The position numbers and the translations under genes were made by a program. The notes beneath the pieces were generated by a model, which was given only the letters and a program-made list of their open reading frames with translations, had not been told where the DNA came from and searched no databases. Shown one piece after another: positions 26,678 to 34,063 of a stretch of 64,000 nucleotides of DNA. How positions within the stretch are numbered: position 1 is the first letter of the stretch; each line of letters starts with the position of its first letter. This stretch comes from Stutzerimonas stutzeri (GTDB lineage Bacteria; Pseudomonadota; Gammaproteobacteria; Pseudomonadales; Pseudomonadaceae): the NCBI RefSeq assembly GCF_009789555.1, contig NZ_CP046902.1:670001-734000 (forward strand), written 5' to 3'.

Positions 26678-28018
26678 ATGGACAAGGCAGATCGTGCAGG
26701 TTTTGCCGTATTCATCCTAGCGATCGCATTCATCGCTTTTGTCAGCGGAGCGTTGATCACGCTTTCCCAGAGCTTTCCCTATCGCTACCTGAACGACGCC
26801 TACAAGGCCGGACAGGCCACGCTCGCCCAGCTCACCGACACTGATCTCTACACCGAAACGCACCTGTGGCGGCAAGCGCGGCGTCAGGACCGAGGCGTGA
26901 CCCTCCATGATCCGCAGGGCGCGTTCGAAGGGCTGACCCTGTACACATCGGGCGACGGCAGTTACGCCAATCTGGTGGACATGCAGGGCGACGTGGTCCA
27001 TCGCTGGGCGCTGCCCTACCGAGAAATATGGACGCAGAGCCCCGCCGGACGCGCACCCCGGCCGGAGGACAGGATCTACTGGGACAAGGTTCGTCTATTG
27101 CCCAATGGCGACCTGCTGGTCGTGATCACGGCCGACAACGACACGCCATGGGGCTATGGGCTGATTCGCATCGATCGTGACTCCAGGCTCATCTGGGCGT
27201 ACCACGGCGCAGCCCATCATGACTTGCACCTGACGCCAGATGGCCGATTGGTCACCCTGACCCATGACTTCAGCGAGGACGAGATACCTGGACTGCAAGG
27301 TCTGGAGCGGCCATGGCTGGATGACTTCCTGGTGATCCTGGACGTTGAAACCGGCGAAGAATTGAACAAGTTGCCACTGTCCCGGGCCTTTCTCGCATCG
27401 CGCTTCGCCGAACCGCTTTACCAGACGCCGAGCTACGCGACCGGCGATCCGCTGCATGCCAACAGCGTCCACTTTCTCGACGATGCTCAAACCGCTGCCT
27501 TCGCACCGGCCAAGGGCCGCCCCGGCCAGGTGCTCGTCTCGTTCCGCAACCTCAACACCATCGCGCTGGTGGACACCGAGCGGGGCATCGTGACCTGGGC
27601 CACCACAGGACCCTGGCTGGTCCAGCACGACGCAAGGGTGCTGCCGAACGGCAATTTCACCCTCTTCGACAATGCCGCCAACTATCGGGAAGGGAACATT
27701 TCGCGGGTGCTCGAAGTGAACCCGAGCACCCATGAACTGGTCTGGAGTTATGAAGGAAACGATGAACAACCCTTTGAGAGCTATGTCCGCAGCTCTGCGC
27801 AGACACTGCCCAACGGCAACCGCTTGATCACCGAATCCGATGGTGGACGTCTGTTCGAGGTCACGCGAGAAGGAAACATCGTCTGGGAGTTCATCAACCC
27901 GGTTCGGGGCGGTGATAACGAAGCCTTTATCCCCATCGTCTCATCTGGGCAACGGATCGCTTACGAAACGCTCGACGCGGAGTTCCGCGCCGTTATCGAT
28001 CAGTCGCTGGACAGGTGA
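26678..28018 (+). CDS. Membrane-anchored arylsulfotransferase-family (ASST-fold) protein
   Basis: This 446-aa protein has an N-terminal membrane anchor (residues 9-29) and a six-bladed-propeller-like body with repeated motifs LPNGDLLVV, LTPDGRLVTL, VLPNGNFTLFDN, TLPNGNRLIT. It matches the arylsulfotransferase ASST_2 type. Candidate catalytic histidines are in YHGAAHHDLHLTPDG and LHANSVHF. Classical ASSTs move sulfate between phenols in the periplasm and do not use PAPS, so its place in a PAPS cluster is unusual. The next gene overlaps its stop region. A GGGGGAGAT lies before ATG 26678. Confidence 0.82.
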   Translation: MDKADRAGFAVFILAIAFIAFVSGALITLSQSFPYRYLNDAYKAGQATLAQLTDTDLYTETHLWRQARRQDRGVTLHDPQGAFEGLTLYTSGDGSYANLVDMQGDVVHRWALPYREIWTQSPAGRAPRPEDRIYWDKVRLLPNGDLLVVITADNDTPWGYGLIRIDRDSRLIWAYHGAAHHDLHLTPDGRLVTLTHDFSEDEIPGLQGLERPWLDDFLVILDVETGEELNKLPLSRAFLASRFAEPLYQTPSYATGDPLHANSVHFLDDAQTAAFAPAKGRPGQVLVSFRNLNTIALVDTERGIVTWATTGPWLVQHDARVLPNGNFTLFDNAANYREGNISRVLEVNPSTHELVWSYEGNDEQPFESYVRSSAQTLPNGNRLITESDGGRLFEVTREGNIVWEFINPVRGGDNEAFIPIVSSGQRIAYETLDAEFRAVIDQSLDR

Positions 28019-28023
28019 ACGAC

Positions 28024-28311
28024 ATGAATGCCAAGTACATCCGAAACAGCGCAAGGTCCTTGCTGCTGATAGTCGCCGCGCTTCCCCTGCTCGCGCACGC
28101 CTATGTCGGGCCGGGCGCCGGGCTGGGCCTGCTGGCGGCGCTCTGGGGTCTGGTGGCCGCAGTGGGCGTGGCCATCTTCTACGTGGTGATGTGGCCGATC
28201 CGCCGCATGCGCCGGCGGCGCAAGGCCGAGCAGGTCGCAGCGATGGCGCGCTCCAATGACACCGCAGCGCCCATCGAGACAGCGCGCAACACGGACTCGA
28301 CGCATCCCTGA
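28024..28311 (+). CDS. Small Gly-rich membrane protein, unknown
   Basis: This 95-aa protein has two hydrophobic segments: the first (residues 10-25) resembling a signal or anchor segment, the second (PGAGLGLLAALWGLVAAV) followed by a strongly basic stretch RRMRRRRKAEQ. The motif AYVGPGAGLG is seen in small proteins beside sulfatase- or sulfotransferase-like genes. I know no function. It begins 5 bases after the ASST-fold gene and precedes the larger membrane protein by 57 bases. Confidence 0.7.
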   Translation: MNAKYIRNSARSLLLIVAALPLLAHAYVGPGAGLGLLAALWGLVAAVGVAIFYVVMWPIRRMRRRRKAEQVAAMARSNDTAAPIETARNTDSTHP

Positions 28312-28368
28312 TGCACCTGCTTGCCTGCGATCTGACAGCCGAGCGGCTCGTCGAGTGGGAGGATTGTC

Positions 28369-29085
28369 ATGGGAATACTGGATCTGCCCGGACCGCTGTT
28401 CGCCATCATCGACAGCCTGATGGCGGCGATCCTGCCGGCCAGTGCACGTTTGCTGGTCTGGGCCGCGCTGGGCGGTGCCGGTACGCTGCTGCTGTATCGG
28501 CTGGTCTCGCCGCAGGGACGAATCGGTCAGGCCAAGCGAGAAGCGCGTGAAGCGCGGCGTCGATTGAGCGCGTTCGATGGTGAGTTCGCCGAGGCCGGCC
28601 CGCTGATACGCGGGCAGTTCAGCGCGGCGTTTCGCCATATCGGCCTGGTGTTGGGCCCGACCCTGCTCGCCATGCTGCCGCTGCTCGCATTGCTGACCTG
28701 GATCGACCATACCTACAGTTACGATTTTCCTGACCGAAACGATCCCCCGGCGACCACGGTGGAGCCCGAACCCGACTTCACTGAGTGGATCCTGGACAGC
28801 GACATTCCGCTTGTCCGGATCGGCATTGCGGGCAGCGAACAGGTGGAAATCGCGCTGACTGCACCGATCCCGGTCATCGAACAACGCCAATGGTGGAACT
28901 GGCTGGTAGCCAACCCCCTTGGCTATCTACCCGGCGATGCGGGCCTGGAGCGGGTCAGTATCGGCTTGCCCCAGCGCGCCTATCTGCCCTTCGGGCCGCC
29001 CTGGATGCGCACCTGGCTGGCCATCCTGTTACCGACCATGGTGGTGGTATCGCTCGTCACGTATCGCTGGGCGCGGGTGGAATGA
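28369..29085 (+). CDS. Integral membrane protein with EMC3/Oxa1-like layout
   Basis: This 238-aa protein has a first membrane segment near residues 25-45, a basic helical stretch (GRIGQAKREAREARRRLSAF), two closely spaced hydrophobic segments about 90-115, a periplasmic middle part and a final membrane segment (213-231). The one-helix, coiled-coil, two-helix order recalls EMC3/TMCO1/Oxa1-superfamily proteins, but this is a layout similarity only. It starts with GGGAGGATT before ATG 28369 and overlaps the sulfotransferase start by 4 bases. Confidence 0.72.
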   Translation: MGILDLPGPLFAIIDSLMAAILPASARLLVWAALGGAGTLLLYRLVSPQGRIGQAKREAREARRRLSAFDGEFAEAGPLIRGQFSAAFRHIGLVLGPTLLAMLPLLALLTWIDHTYSYDFPDRNDPPATTVEPEPDFTEWILDSDIPLVRIGIAGSEQVEIALTAPIPVIEQRQWWNWLVANPLGYLPGDAGLERVSIGLPQRAYLPFGPPWMRTWLAILLPTMVVVSLVTYRWARVE

Positions 29086-30245
29086 ACGATTCGACGGTTG
29101 CCCGCAGCCGCACCGGCGAGGCGAAGGCCGATCCCGGCTTCACAGTGCCTGCGTGGATGCACCTGCTCAGTGGCTGGATCCACCGCCACCCCGCCTTCTG
29201 GATCCGCCTCGGCAATCTGGAAACGCGCACGGTGGCCGACGCCATCGAAGACATCCGCGTGGACCGGCCAATCTTCGTTGCCGGTCTGGCGCGTTCAGGC
29301 ACCACGGTACTGCTCGAGAAACTGGCCGCTCACCCACAGGTGGCCAGTCACCGCTACATCGATTATCCGCCGGTACTGACGCCCTACTGGTGGAACCGCT
29401 GGCTCGAGCGGGTGCCGCGCGCAACCGAAGTCGCGCGCGAGCGGGCGCATCGGGACGGAATCAGCATTACCTCGCAGAGTCCGGAGGCCTTCGAGGAGAT
29501 GCTCTGGATGGCGTTTTTCCCGCAGGCCCACGATCCAGGCCAGAGCGCCGTGATGGGACGGCAACACACCCATCCTGCGTTCGAGCGCTTCCATCAGGAG
29601 CACCTGCGCAAACTTCTGGCTGTGCGTAAGCGACAGCGCTATGTCGCCAAGGGAAACTACAACCTTGTGCGGATGGGTTACCTGCACCGCCTCTATCCCG
29701 ACGCCCGCTTCGTGCTGGCAATCCGTGACCCGGTCTGGCACATCGCGTCCTTGATCAAGCAGCACCGCCTGTTCCTGGCGGGCGAGAAATCGGAGCCCAG
29801 AGCCCTGGAACACATGCGTCGCGTGGGTCACTACGAGTTCGGGCTCGACCGCCGGGCCATCAATACCGGCGACGCCGACCTGACCCGCCGGATCACTGAA
29901 CTCTGGGAATCGGGTCGCGAGGTGGAAGGCTGGGCACGGTACTGGTCAGCGATTTACGACCATGTGGCCGATGTGCTCGAAGCCGATGACGCGCTGCGCC
30001 AGGCCTGCCTGATCGTGCGTTACGAAGCCCTGTGCAGCGAGCCGCGCGAGACGTTGGCGCAAGTATTCGCCCACAGCGCGCTGTCACTGACGGCCGAAGC
30101 ACTGGATGACGCGGCGGCGGACCTTCACGCGCCGGGGTATTACCGGCCGTCGTTCGATGACGACGAACTCGCCACGATTCACGCCATCACTGGACCGGTA
30201 GCGGCCCGCTTTGGCTATGCCGAAGGCACCCTTTCCAGCGGCTGA
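29082..30245 (+). CDS. PAPS-dependent sulfotransferase family protein
   Basis: This 387-aa protein has the 5'-phosphosulfate loop FVAGLARSGTTVLLEKLAA (about residues 65-83) and the 3'-phosphate region FVLAIRDPVWHIAS (about 209-222), the two signatures of sulfotransferase family 3 enzymes. It probably transfers sulfate from PAPS to a hydroxyl or amine group, possibly on a glycan, lipid or peptide. Its ATG lies in the stop of the preceding membrane-protein gene, so it is coupled. The PAPS it needs would come from the APS kinase encoded 27 bases downstream. Confidence 0.87.
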   Translation: MNDSTVARSRTGEAKADPGFTVPAWMHLLSGWIHRHPAFWIRLGNLETRTVADAIEDIRVDRPIFVAGLARSGTTVLLEKLAAHPQVASHRYIDYPPVLTPYWWNRWLERVPRATEVARERAHRDGISITSQSPEAFEEMLWMAFFPQAHDPGQSAVMGRQHTHPAFERFHQEHLRKLLAVRKRQRYVAKGNYNLVRMGYLHRLYPDARFVLAIRDPVWHIASLIKQHRLFLAGEKSEPRALEHMRRVGHYEFGLDRRAINTGDADLTRRITELWESGREVEGWARYWSAIYDHVADVLEADDALRQACLIVRYEALCSEPRETLAQVFAHSALSLTAEALDDAAADLHAPGYYRPSFDDDELATIHAITGPVAARFGYAEGTLSSG

Positions 30246-30272
30246 CAAGGGCCGCCCTAACGCGAGGTCCCC

Positions 30273-30938
30273 ATGGCTCGAACCAGCACGCCGCTGCGGC
30301 ATCTAGAACCGTCAGGTCACCACGGGCCCGCTCGGCTGGCAGGGCCAGGTTCGCACCTCCATCGGCATGCAATGACCGTCGACAAGGCCGCTCGGGCCGC
30401 CCTCAACGGCCAGAAGCCCTGTGTCCTCTGGTTCACCGGTTTGTCGGGCGCGGGTAAATCGACCGTGGCAGATCTGGTCGAGCAGCGGCTTCACGCCTTG
30501 GGCAAGCGCACCATGATTCTGGACGGCGACAACGTGCGGCATGGCCTGAACCGCGATCTTGGTTTCAGCGACACCGATCGCATCGAGAACATCCGCCGGG
30601 TGGGAGAAGTCGCGCGGCTGATGGTCGACGCCGGGCTGATCGTCCTGGTCAGCTTCATCTCCCCTTTTCGCAGTGAACGGCAAATGGTGCGCACACTAAT
30701 GGAGGCGGGTGAATTTATCGAAATCTTCGTCGACGCCTCCCTGGCGGTCTGCGAAGCGCGCGATCCAAAGGGCCTGTATCGCAAAGCGAGAGCTGGCCAG
30801 TTGCCTGACTTCACCGGCATCGGCAGCCGTTACGAGCCGCCGGAGGCACCAGAGCTGCGCCTCCCGGCCGACGAAGCGCCAGCCGAGGCGCTCGCCGAGC
30901 AGGTCATGGCACTGTTACAAGCGCGCCGGATGCTCTGA
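30273..30938 (+). CDS. cysC: Adenylylsulfate kinase
   Basis: This 221-aa APS kinase phosphorylates APS to PAPS, the sulfate donor. It has Walker [10 protein letters not shown] (56-64), the [20 protein letters not shown] signature, the covalent-phosphate region FISPFRSER, and the [10 protein letters not shown] stretch. The N-terminal 30 residues ([14 protein letters not shown]) match the extension common in free-standing CysC. Pseudomonads usually carry a fused CysNC elsewhere, so this may be an extra copy tied to the adjacent sulfotransferase. Confidence 0.95.
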   Translation: MARTSTPLRHLEPSGHHGPARLAGPGSHLHRHAMTVDKAARAALNGQKPCVLWFTGLSGAGKSTVADLVEQRLHALGKRTMILDGDNVRHGLNRDLGFSDTDRIENIRRVGEVARLMVDAGLIVLVSFISPFRSERQMVRTLMEAGEFIEIFVDASLAVCEARDPKGLYRKARAGQLPDFTGIGSRYEPPEAPELRLPADEAPAEALAEQVMALLQARRML

Positions 30939-31626
30939 GCGCACCCGCCTGCGGGACACAGCACCGTCCCGGCGCCGTCGTGGCGTGGTGGGTGGTGCTG
31001 GTGGTTTACAAATAATTCTGACAATTTCAGCCCCTTGGATCAGGGGCTGGGCCCGCTTTGAAGTTAGCATTGAGATAATAATATTTCGACAATTCGCATG
31101 GTGAGAACGATTAGATGCAGGATTTTTGCCAAAATATTCTGACAAATCTCAACACCCAAAGAGCGTAAACGGTTGGCTACCAGAATTTCCCGCCAGAGTA
31201 AGCTCACTACGGTAAGCAGTTTCGCGGGATTCGGATGCACCCGCTCTGAGGCCAGCGAGTGTTTACGATCAGCTCGCAAATCGTCTGCTGGGTCTGTTCT
31301 TCGGAATCGCGCCGGATGATAAACCTTCCACCGTTGCAGATTTTGTCATCGTAGGGCCACGCTTCGAAGGCTGCTTCCTCGCATCACTTGAATATTCTAG
31401 CGTCTGTTACTCCACAGGCCTTCGCTGTACACATACCGACCCATGTCATGGCGATTTGCTGGTCACTCAGGAGCTCGGGCTTCGACCTGCGGACCTCCTT
31501 CATTCCTCCCGCAGCCTCGGGGTACGCAAACATCCCACCGAATTTCGTCTCGCCATGCTTGAAGTTGAAAGTATTGATATCATATGGACCAAAATGTCTA
31601 AACACTGACCTTAGAGGTAATGATAA
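30939..31626. other. Left boundary region of the copper island
   Basis: This is an almost 690-base non-coding stretch where composition drops from GC-rich to AT-richer (from about 31,010). It holds a degenerate coding remnant on the minus strand (31207-31677) and no recognisable tRNA, integrase or direct-repeat site that I could confirm by eye. Confidence 0.5.
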
Positions 31627-31677
31627 ATGTCCCGACTGGCAGAGTACCGTAAACTGGAAGAGCAATTGAAGTCGCAA
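31207..31677 (-). pseudogene. Broken gene of unknown family
   Basis: The minus-strand frame 31677-31387 encodes coding-like protein text (KPELLSDQQIAMTWVGMCTA), ends at a TGA (31384-31386), and in the same frame continues as FEAWPYDDKICNGGRFI to a stop at 31207-31209. The even coding character on both sides of a single in-frame stop suggests an inactivated gene. No family recognised, and the true start and extent are uncertain. Confidence 0.35.
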
Positions 31678-31989
31678 ATGGCCGAACTTGAGGCCATGAG
31701 AAACGACAAGAGCCTTAAAAAGGATATGGAATTTGAAGATAAGCTTCGCTCGCTGATGGGTGAATACAGCATTACTCTACCTAGCTTGATCAATATTCTT
31801 GACCCGCAGTTTGGGACTCGTCGCGCTCCGGTTCAGCAAGGCCCGACACCACGCCGTGCTCGTCAGGTCAAGACATACAAGAACCCTCACAGCGGTGAAA
31901 TAGTTGCGACCAAAGGTGGCAATCACAAGGTCCTGAAAGGCTGGAAAGCAGAATATGGAACGGATGAGGTCGAAAGCTGGATCCAGTGA
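31627..31989 (+). CDS. MvaT/MvaU-family H-NS-like xenogeneic silencer
   Basis: This 120-aa protein has an N-terminal coiled-coil oligomerisation part (MSRLAEYRKLEEQLKSQMAE) and the MvaT-type C-terminal DNA-binding region KTYKNPHSGEIVATKGGNHKVLKGWKAEYG. MvaT proteins bind AT-rich foreign DNA in Pseudomonas and silence it. Its position at the edge of the AT-richer island fits an acquired paralogue that silences the island. A TAGAGG-type ribosome site precedes the ATG. A wobble-containing 8-bp hairpin (about 32010-32035) follows without a clear T-run. Confidence 0.93.
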   Translation: MSRLAEYRKLEEQLKSQMAELEAMRNDKSLKKDMEFEDKLRSLMGEYSITLPSLINILDPQFGTRRAPVQQGPTPRRARQVKTYKNPHSGEIVATKGGNHKVLKGWKAEYGTDEVESWIQ

Positions 31990-32159
31990 TAGCTTAGATC
32001 CCTCTGGTTTCAATAAGAGGTCTAATTAAGGCCTCTTAAGTTACGCATGAATATGCATTGGCCGATCCGCCGAGCAGCACAAAGCAGTACGCCACGGATT
32101 AGCAGAGGTGGCCCGCTAGTTATATTGGCCATATCGCAAATCGCTAAATAGCGTGATTT

Positions 32160-32840
32160 TTAAAAGCCTGGCGCCTCGATCAGATAGCCCATTCCGCGAG
32201 CAGTTTGTATCAGCTTCGGCTCGAACTCATCATCAATCTTTGCCCTTAACCGGCGTACCGCCACCTCGATCACGTTGGTATCGCTATCGAAATTCATGTC
32301 CCATACTTGGGAGGCGATAAGTGACTTTGAGAGTACTTCCCCGCGACGCCTAAGCAATAGCTCAAGCAGCGCGAATTCCTTTGCAGTTAGGTCTATTCGT
32401 TTCCCCGAGCGCACCACCCGGCGCCTCAGCAGGTCCACCTCTAGGTCCAGGAGCTTGAGTATTGTTTGGTTGGGGGCATGGTTGCCGCGGCGAAGCAACG
32501 TACGGATCCTGGCTAGCAATTCGGAAAATGCAAACGGCTTGATGAGATAATCATCAGCGCCCAGCTCCAATCCCTTCACTCGATCCTGAACCCCGTCTCT
32601 GGCGGTGAGGAAGAGCACGGGGACCTCATTACCGGCAGCGCGGACTTTCTGTAAAACCTGCCACCCATCCAGGCCAGGCATCATCACGTCTAAGATGAGC
32701 AAGTCGTATGTGGTATGAAGCGCGTACTGAGCAGCATCGGTCCCGTTCTCTACTCGATCGACAGTGAATCCCGCCTCCGTGAGCCCCTGCTGTAGGTAGG
32801 TGCCTGTTTTCGGCTCGTCTTCAGCAACAAGAAGCTTCAT
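32160..32840 (-). CDS. copR: Copper-responsive response regulator CopR
   Basis: This 226-aa OmpR-type regulator has a receiver with Asp51 ([13 protein letters not shown]), Lys in [10 protein letters not shown], and a winged-helix DNA-binding domain ([30 protein letters not shown] split by its hairpin). It matches CopR/CusR/IrlR. It lies alone on the minus strand; its kinase gene copS is about 10 kb away. A CopR-type palindrome lies 61 bases upstream of ATG 32840, so it likely regulates itself. The open frame further upstream (to 32927) is not needed. Confidence 0.94.
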   Translation of the reverse strand: MKLLVAEDEPKTGTYLQQGLTEAGFTVDRVENGTDAAQYALHTTYDLLILDVMMPGLDGWQVLQKVRAAGNEVPVLFLTARDGVQDRVKGLELGADDYLIKPFAFSELLARIRTLLRRGNHAPNQTILKLLDLEVDLLRRRVVRSGKRIDLTAKEFALLELLLRRRGEVLSKSLIASQVWDMNFDSDTNVIEVAVRRLRAKIDDEFEPKLIQTARGMGYLIEAPGF

Positions 32841-32901
32841 GAAAGTACTCCCTCCGGCATTTGGAACAGTGTGCCGATTGTAAGGGCGTGCAGCCAGTAC
32901 C

Positions 32902-32915
32902 TTACAGAAACGTAA
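32902..32915 (-). promoter_or_regulatory. CopR box upstream of copR (and of a divergent transcript)
   Basis: TTACAGAAACGTAA matches TTACA-N4-TGTAA with one mismatch. It lies 61 bases before the copR start and could also act rightward. Confidence 0.6.
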
Positions 32916-32924
32916 TGCTCGCAT

Positions 32925-33041
32925 CATCTGTCTGACAGCTTGTAGCGTTAACGTCTACATCAGCAGTTGCTCCCACACTCTGCTTTTTGGCCTTTTCCAT
33001 GCTCCTTTGGCCTATCGGCGCCTAGATGGCGCCTTTTTTTT
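32925..33041 (+). ncRNA. Candidate copper-regulated small RNA
   Basis: This is the stretch between the CopR box at 32902 and the strong terminator at 33017-33041. It is about 115 bases, contains a short GTCTGACAG-type repeat and C/T-rich stretches, and no open frame. It is inferred only from the orphan terminator and nearby regulator box; the 5' end is a guess. Confidence 0.3.
33017..33041 (+). terminator. Intrinsic terminator between divergent genes
   Basis: A perfect 6-bp stem GGCGCC/GGCGCC around a five-base loop is followed by eight T. No coding gene ends here, so it probably closes a short non-coding transcript. Confidence 0.75.
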
Positions 33042-33100
33042 GACTGCTGGAAACAAGGCCACTTGCGCTTTCGCTTGTGCTCACTGCTTGTCTGCATTGC

Positions 33101-33114
33101 TGACGAAACCGTAA
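33101..33114 (+). promoter_or_regulatory. Weak CopR box before the PtrA-like gene
   Basis: TGACGAAACCGTAA is a degenerate match (three changes) to TTACA-N4-TGTAA, 111 bases before the start at 33226, at a distance like the stronger boxes. Confidence 0.4.
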
Positions 33115-33225
33115 TGTCTAAATCAGGGTTCTGACAGGAACGCTCGGTTAGCTTAGACACAAGCCCAAGCCTCTGTTTATGGAGCTGCGCTGGGTCTCCC
33201 GTGTCTTCGAACGAGGTAACAAGTA

Positions 33226-33435
33226 ATGAAATTTTTCAAATCCCTTTCTGTACTGCTCGCTATCGCAGCAAGCTCTTCCTATGCAATGGCAGAAGGTGGT
33301 GGTGATCGTACCTTTGCTCGTATGGAGCAGGCTCGCCAAGCAGCGATCGCTAGTTATCAGGCTGACCAGAAGGACCAAGCCCAAGAGGTAGCCTCAGAGG
33401 CAACTTCAGCGAAGCACGCTCACGCTAATTGCTGA
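33226..33435 (+). CDS. PtrA-like small periplasmic copper-island protein
   Basis: This 69-aa protein has a signal peptide (residues 1-22, ending AMA) and the mature start EGGGDRTFARMEQARQAAIASYQ. This EGG-x-(D/E)RT-x-x-R-(M/L) pattern recalls PtrA, a copper-induced small protein encoded beside copRS in P. aeruginosa. The C-terminal tail HAHANC contains potential copper ligands. AACGAGGTAAC precedes the ATG. A second island protein (44714-45031) shares the same N-terminal motif. Confidence 0.75.
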   Translation: MKFFKSLSVLLAIAASSSYAMAEGGGDRTFARMEQARQAAIASYQADQKDQAQEVASEATSAKHAHANC

Positions 33436-34063
33436 AGCGAAACCTTCCGTAAATGTGATCACGCAGATCTCTGAACTGTGGCAGCTACTACGAATGTTGA
33501 AGCTGCCACGGTGTTGGCACTGCAATATCAGTTGTTAGAACCGACGAGTCGGTATTAGCTACGCTGAACCTTGTCTCGTTAAAAAACGTGACCTAGCATC
33601 CCCGCACCAAGCGGATGAACCGTATATTGGCTAGTTAAAAATCAATCCTCTTTTAACGGCCAAGTTGATAATTGTTGAATCCCCTACTTTGCTCGGTCAA
33701 TCGAGGCCTTCTACATGGCCCGCATAAACTGAAAAAACGTGCTGAAAAGAGTGAAGGAGCATCAAAGAACCCCTAGAGAACCGCTCGTTTATGACGGGAT
33801 TCTTATCAAGCCTGCGACTTCAATAAAGCCAGTTAAAGTGACCGGAAACCTGCTCGCAGGCGCTTTCTTGGGCGCATTCAGGCGCGCTTTAAGCTTACAA
33901 AAATGTAATCACGCCTCTTTCTCAGGTATGCCATCTTTACGATTAAAGGCGAGTCGCTTGATACGGCAGACCGTGCGCGAGCTTCTAAGATCAATTAACG
34001 CTGGCAACACCAACCCTTAGGGCTGGTTTCGGCTTGGCTCCTTAGCTTGATTGGAACGTACAC
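33436..34063. other. Intergenic region upstream of copA
   Basis: This 628-base gap holds a 9-bp hairpin (about 33478-33511) after the PtrA-like gene and the perfect CopR box at 33895-33908. A 93-codon frame at 33739-34020 overlaps that box and has no family character, so I do not call it. Confidence 0.5.
33895..33908 (+). promoter_or_regulatory. CopR box upstream of copA
   Basis: TTACAAAAATGTAA is a perfect TTACA-N4-TGTAA palindrome, 155 bases before copA. Confidence 0.7.

Larger units (their letters stand above)
32841..33225. other. Intergenic region between copR and the PtrA-like gene
   Basis: This 385-base divergent control region contains two CopR-type boxes (32902-32915 and the weaker 33101-33114) and a strong rightward terminator at 33017-33041 with no gene before it. 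See the findings for a possible small RNA. Confidence 0.6.

Noticed and set aside
30939..31260. Possible tRNA or integrase site at the left island edge
   Set aside because: No cloverleaf, integrase gene or matching direct repeat was found by eye.
33739..34020. 93-codon frame before copA
   Set aside because: It covers the CopR box and lacks ribosome site and motifs.
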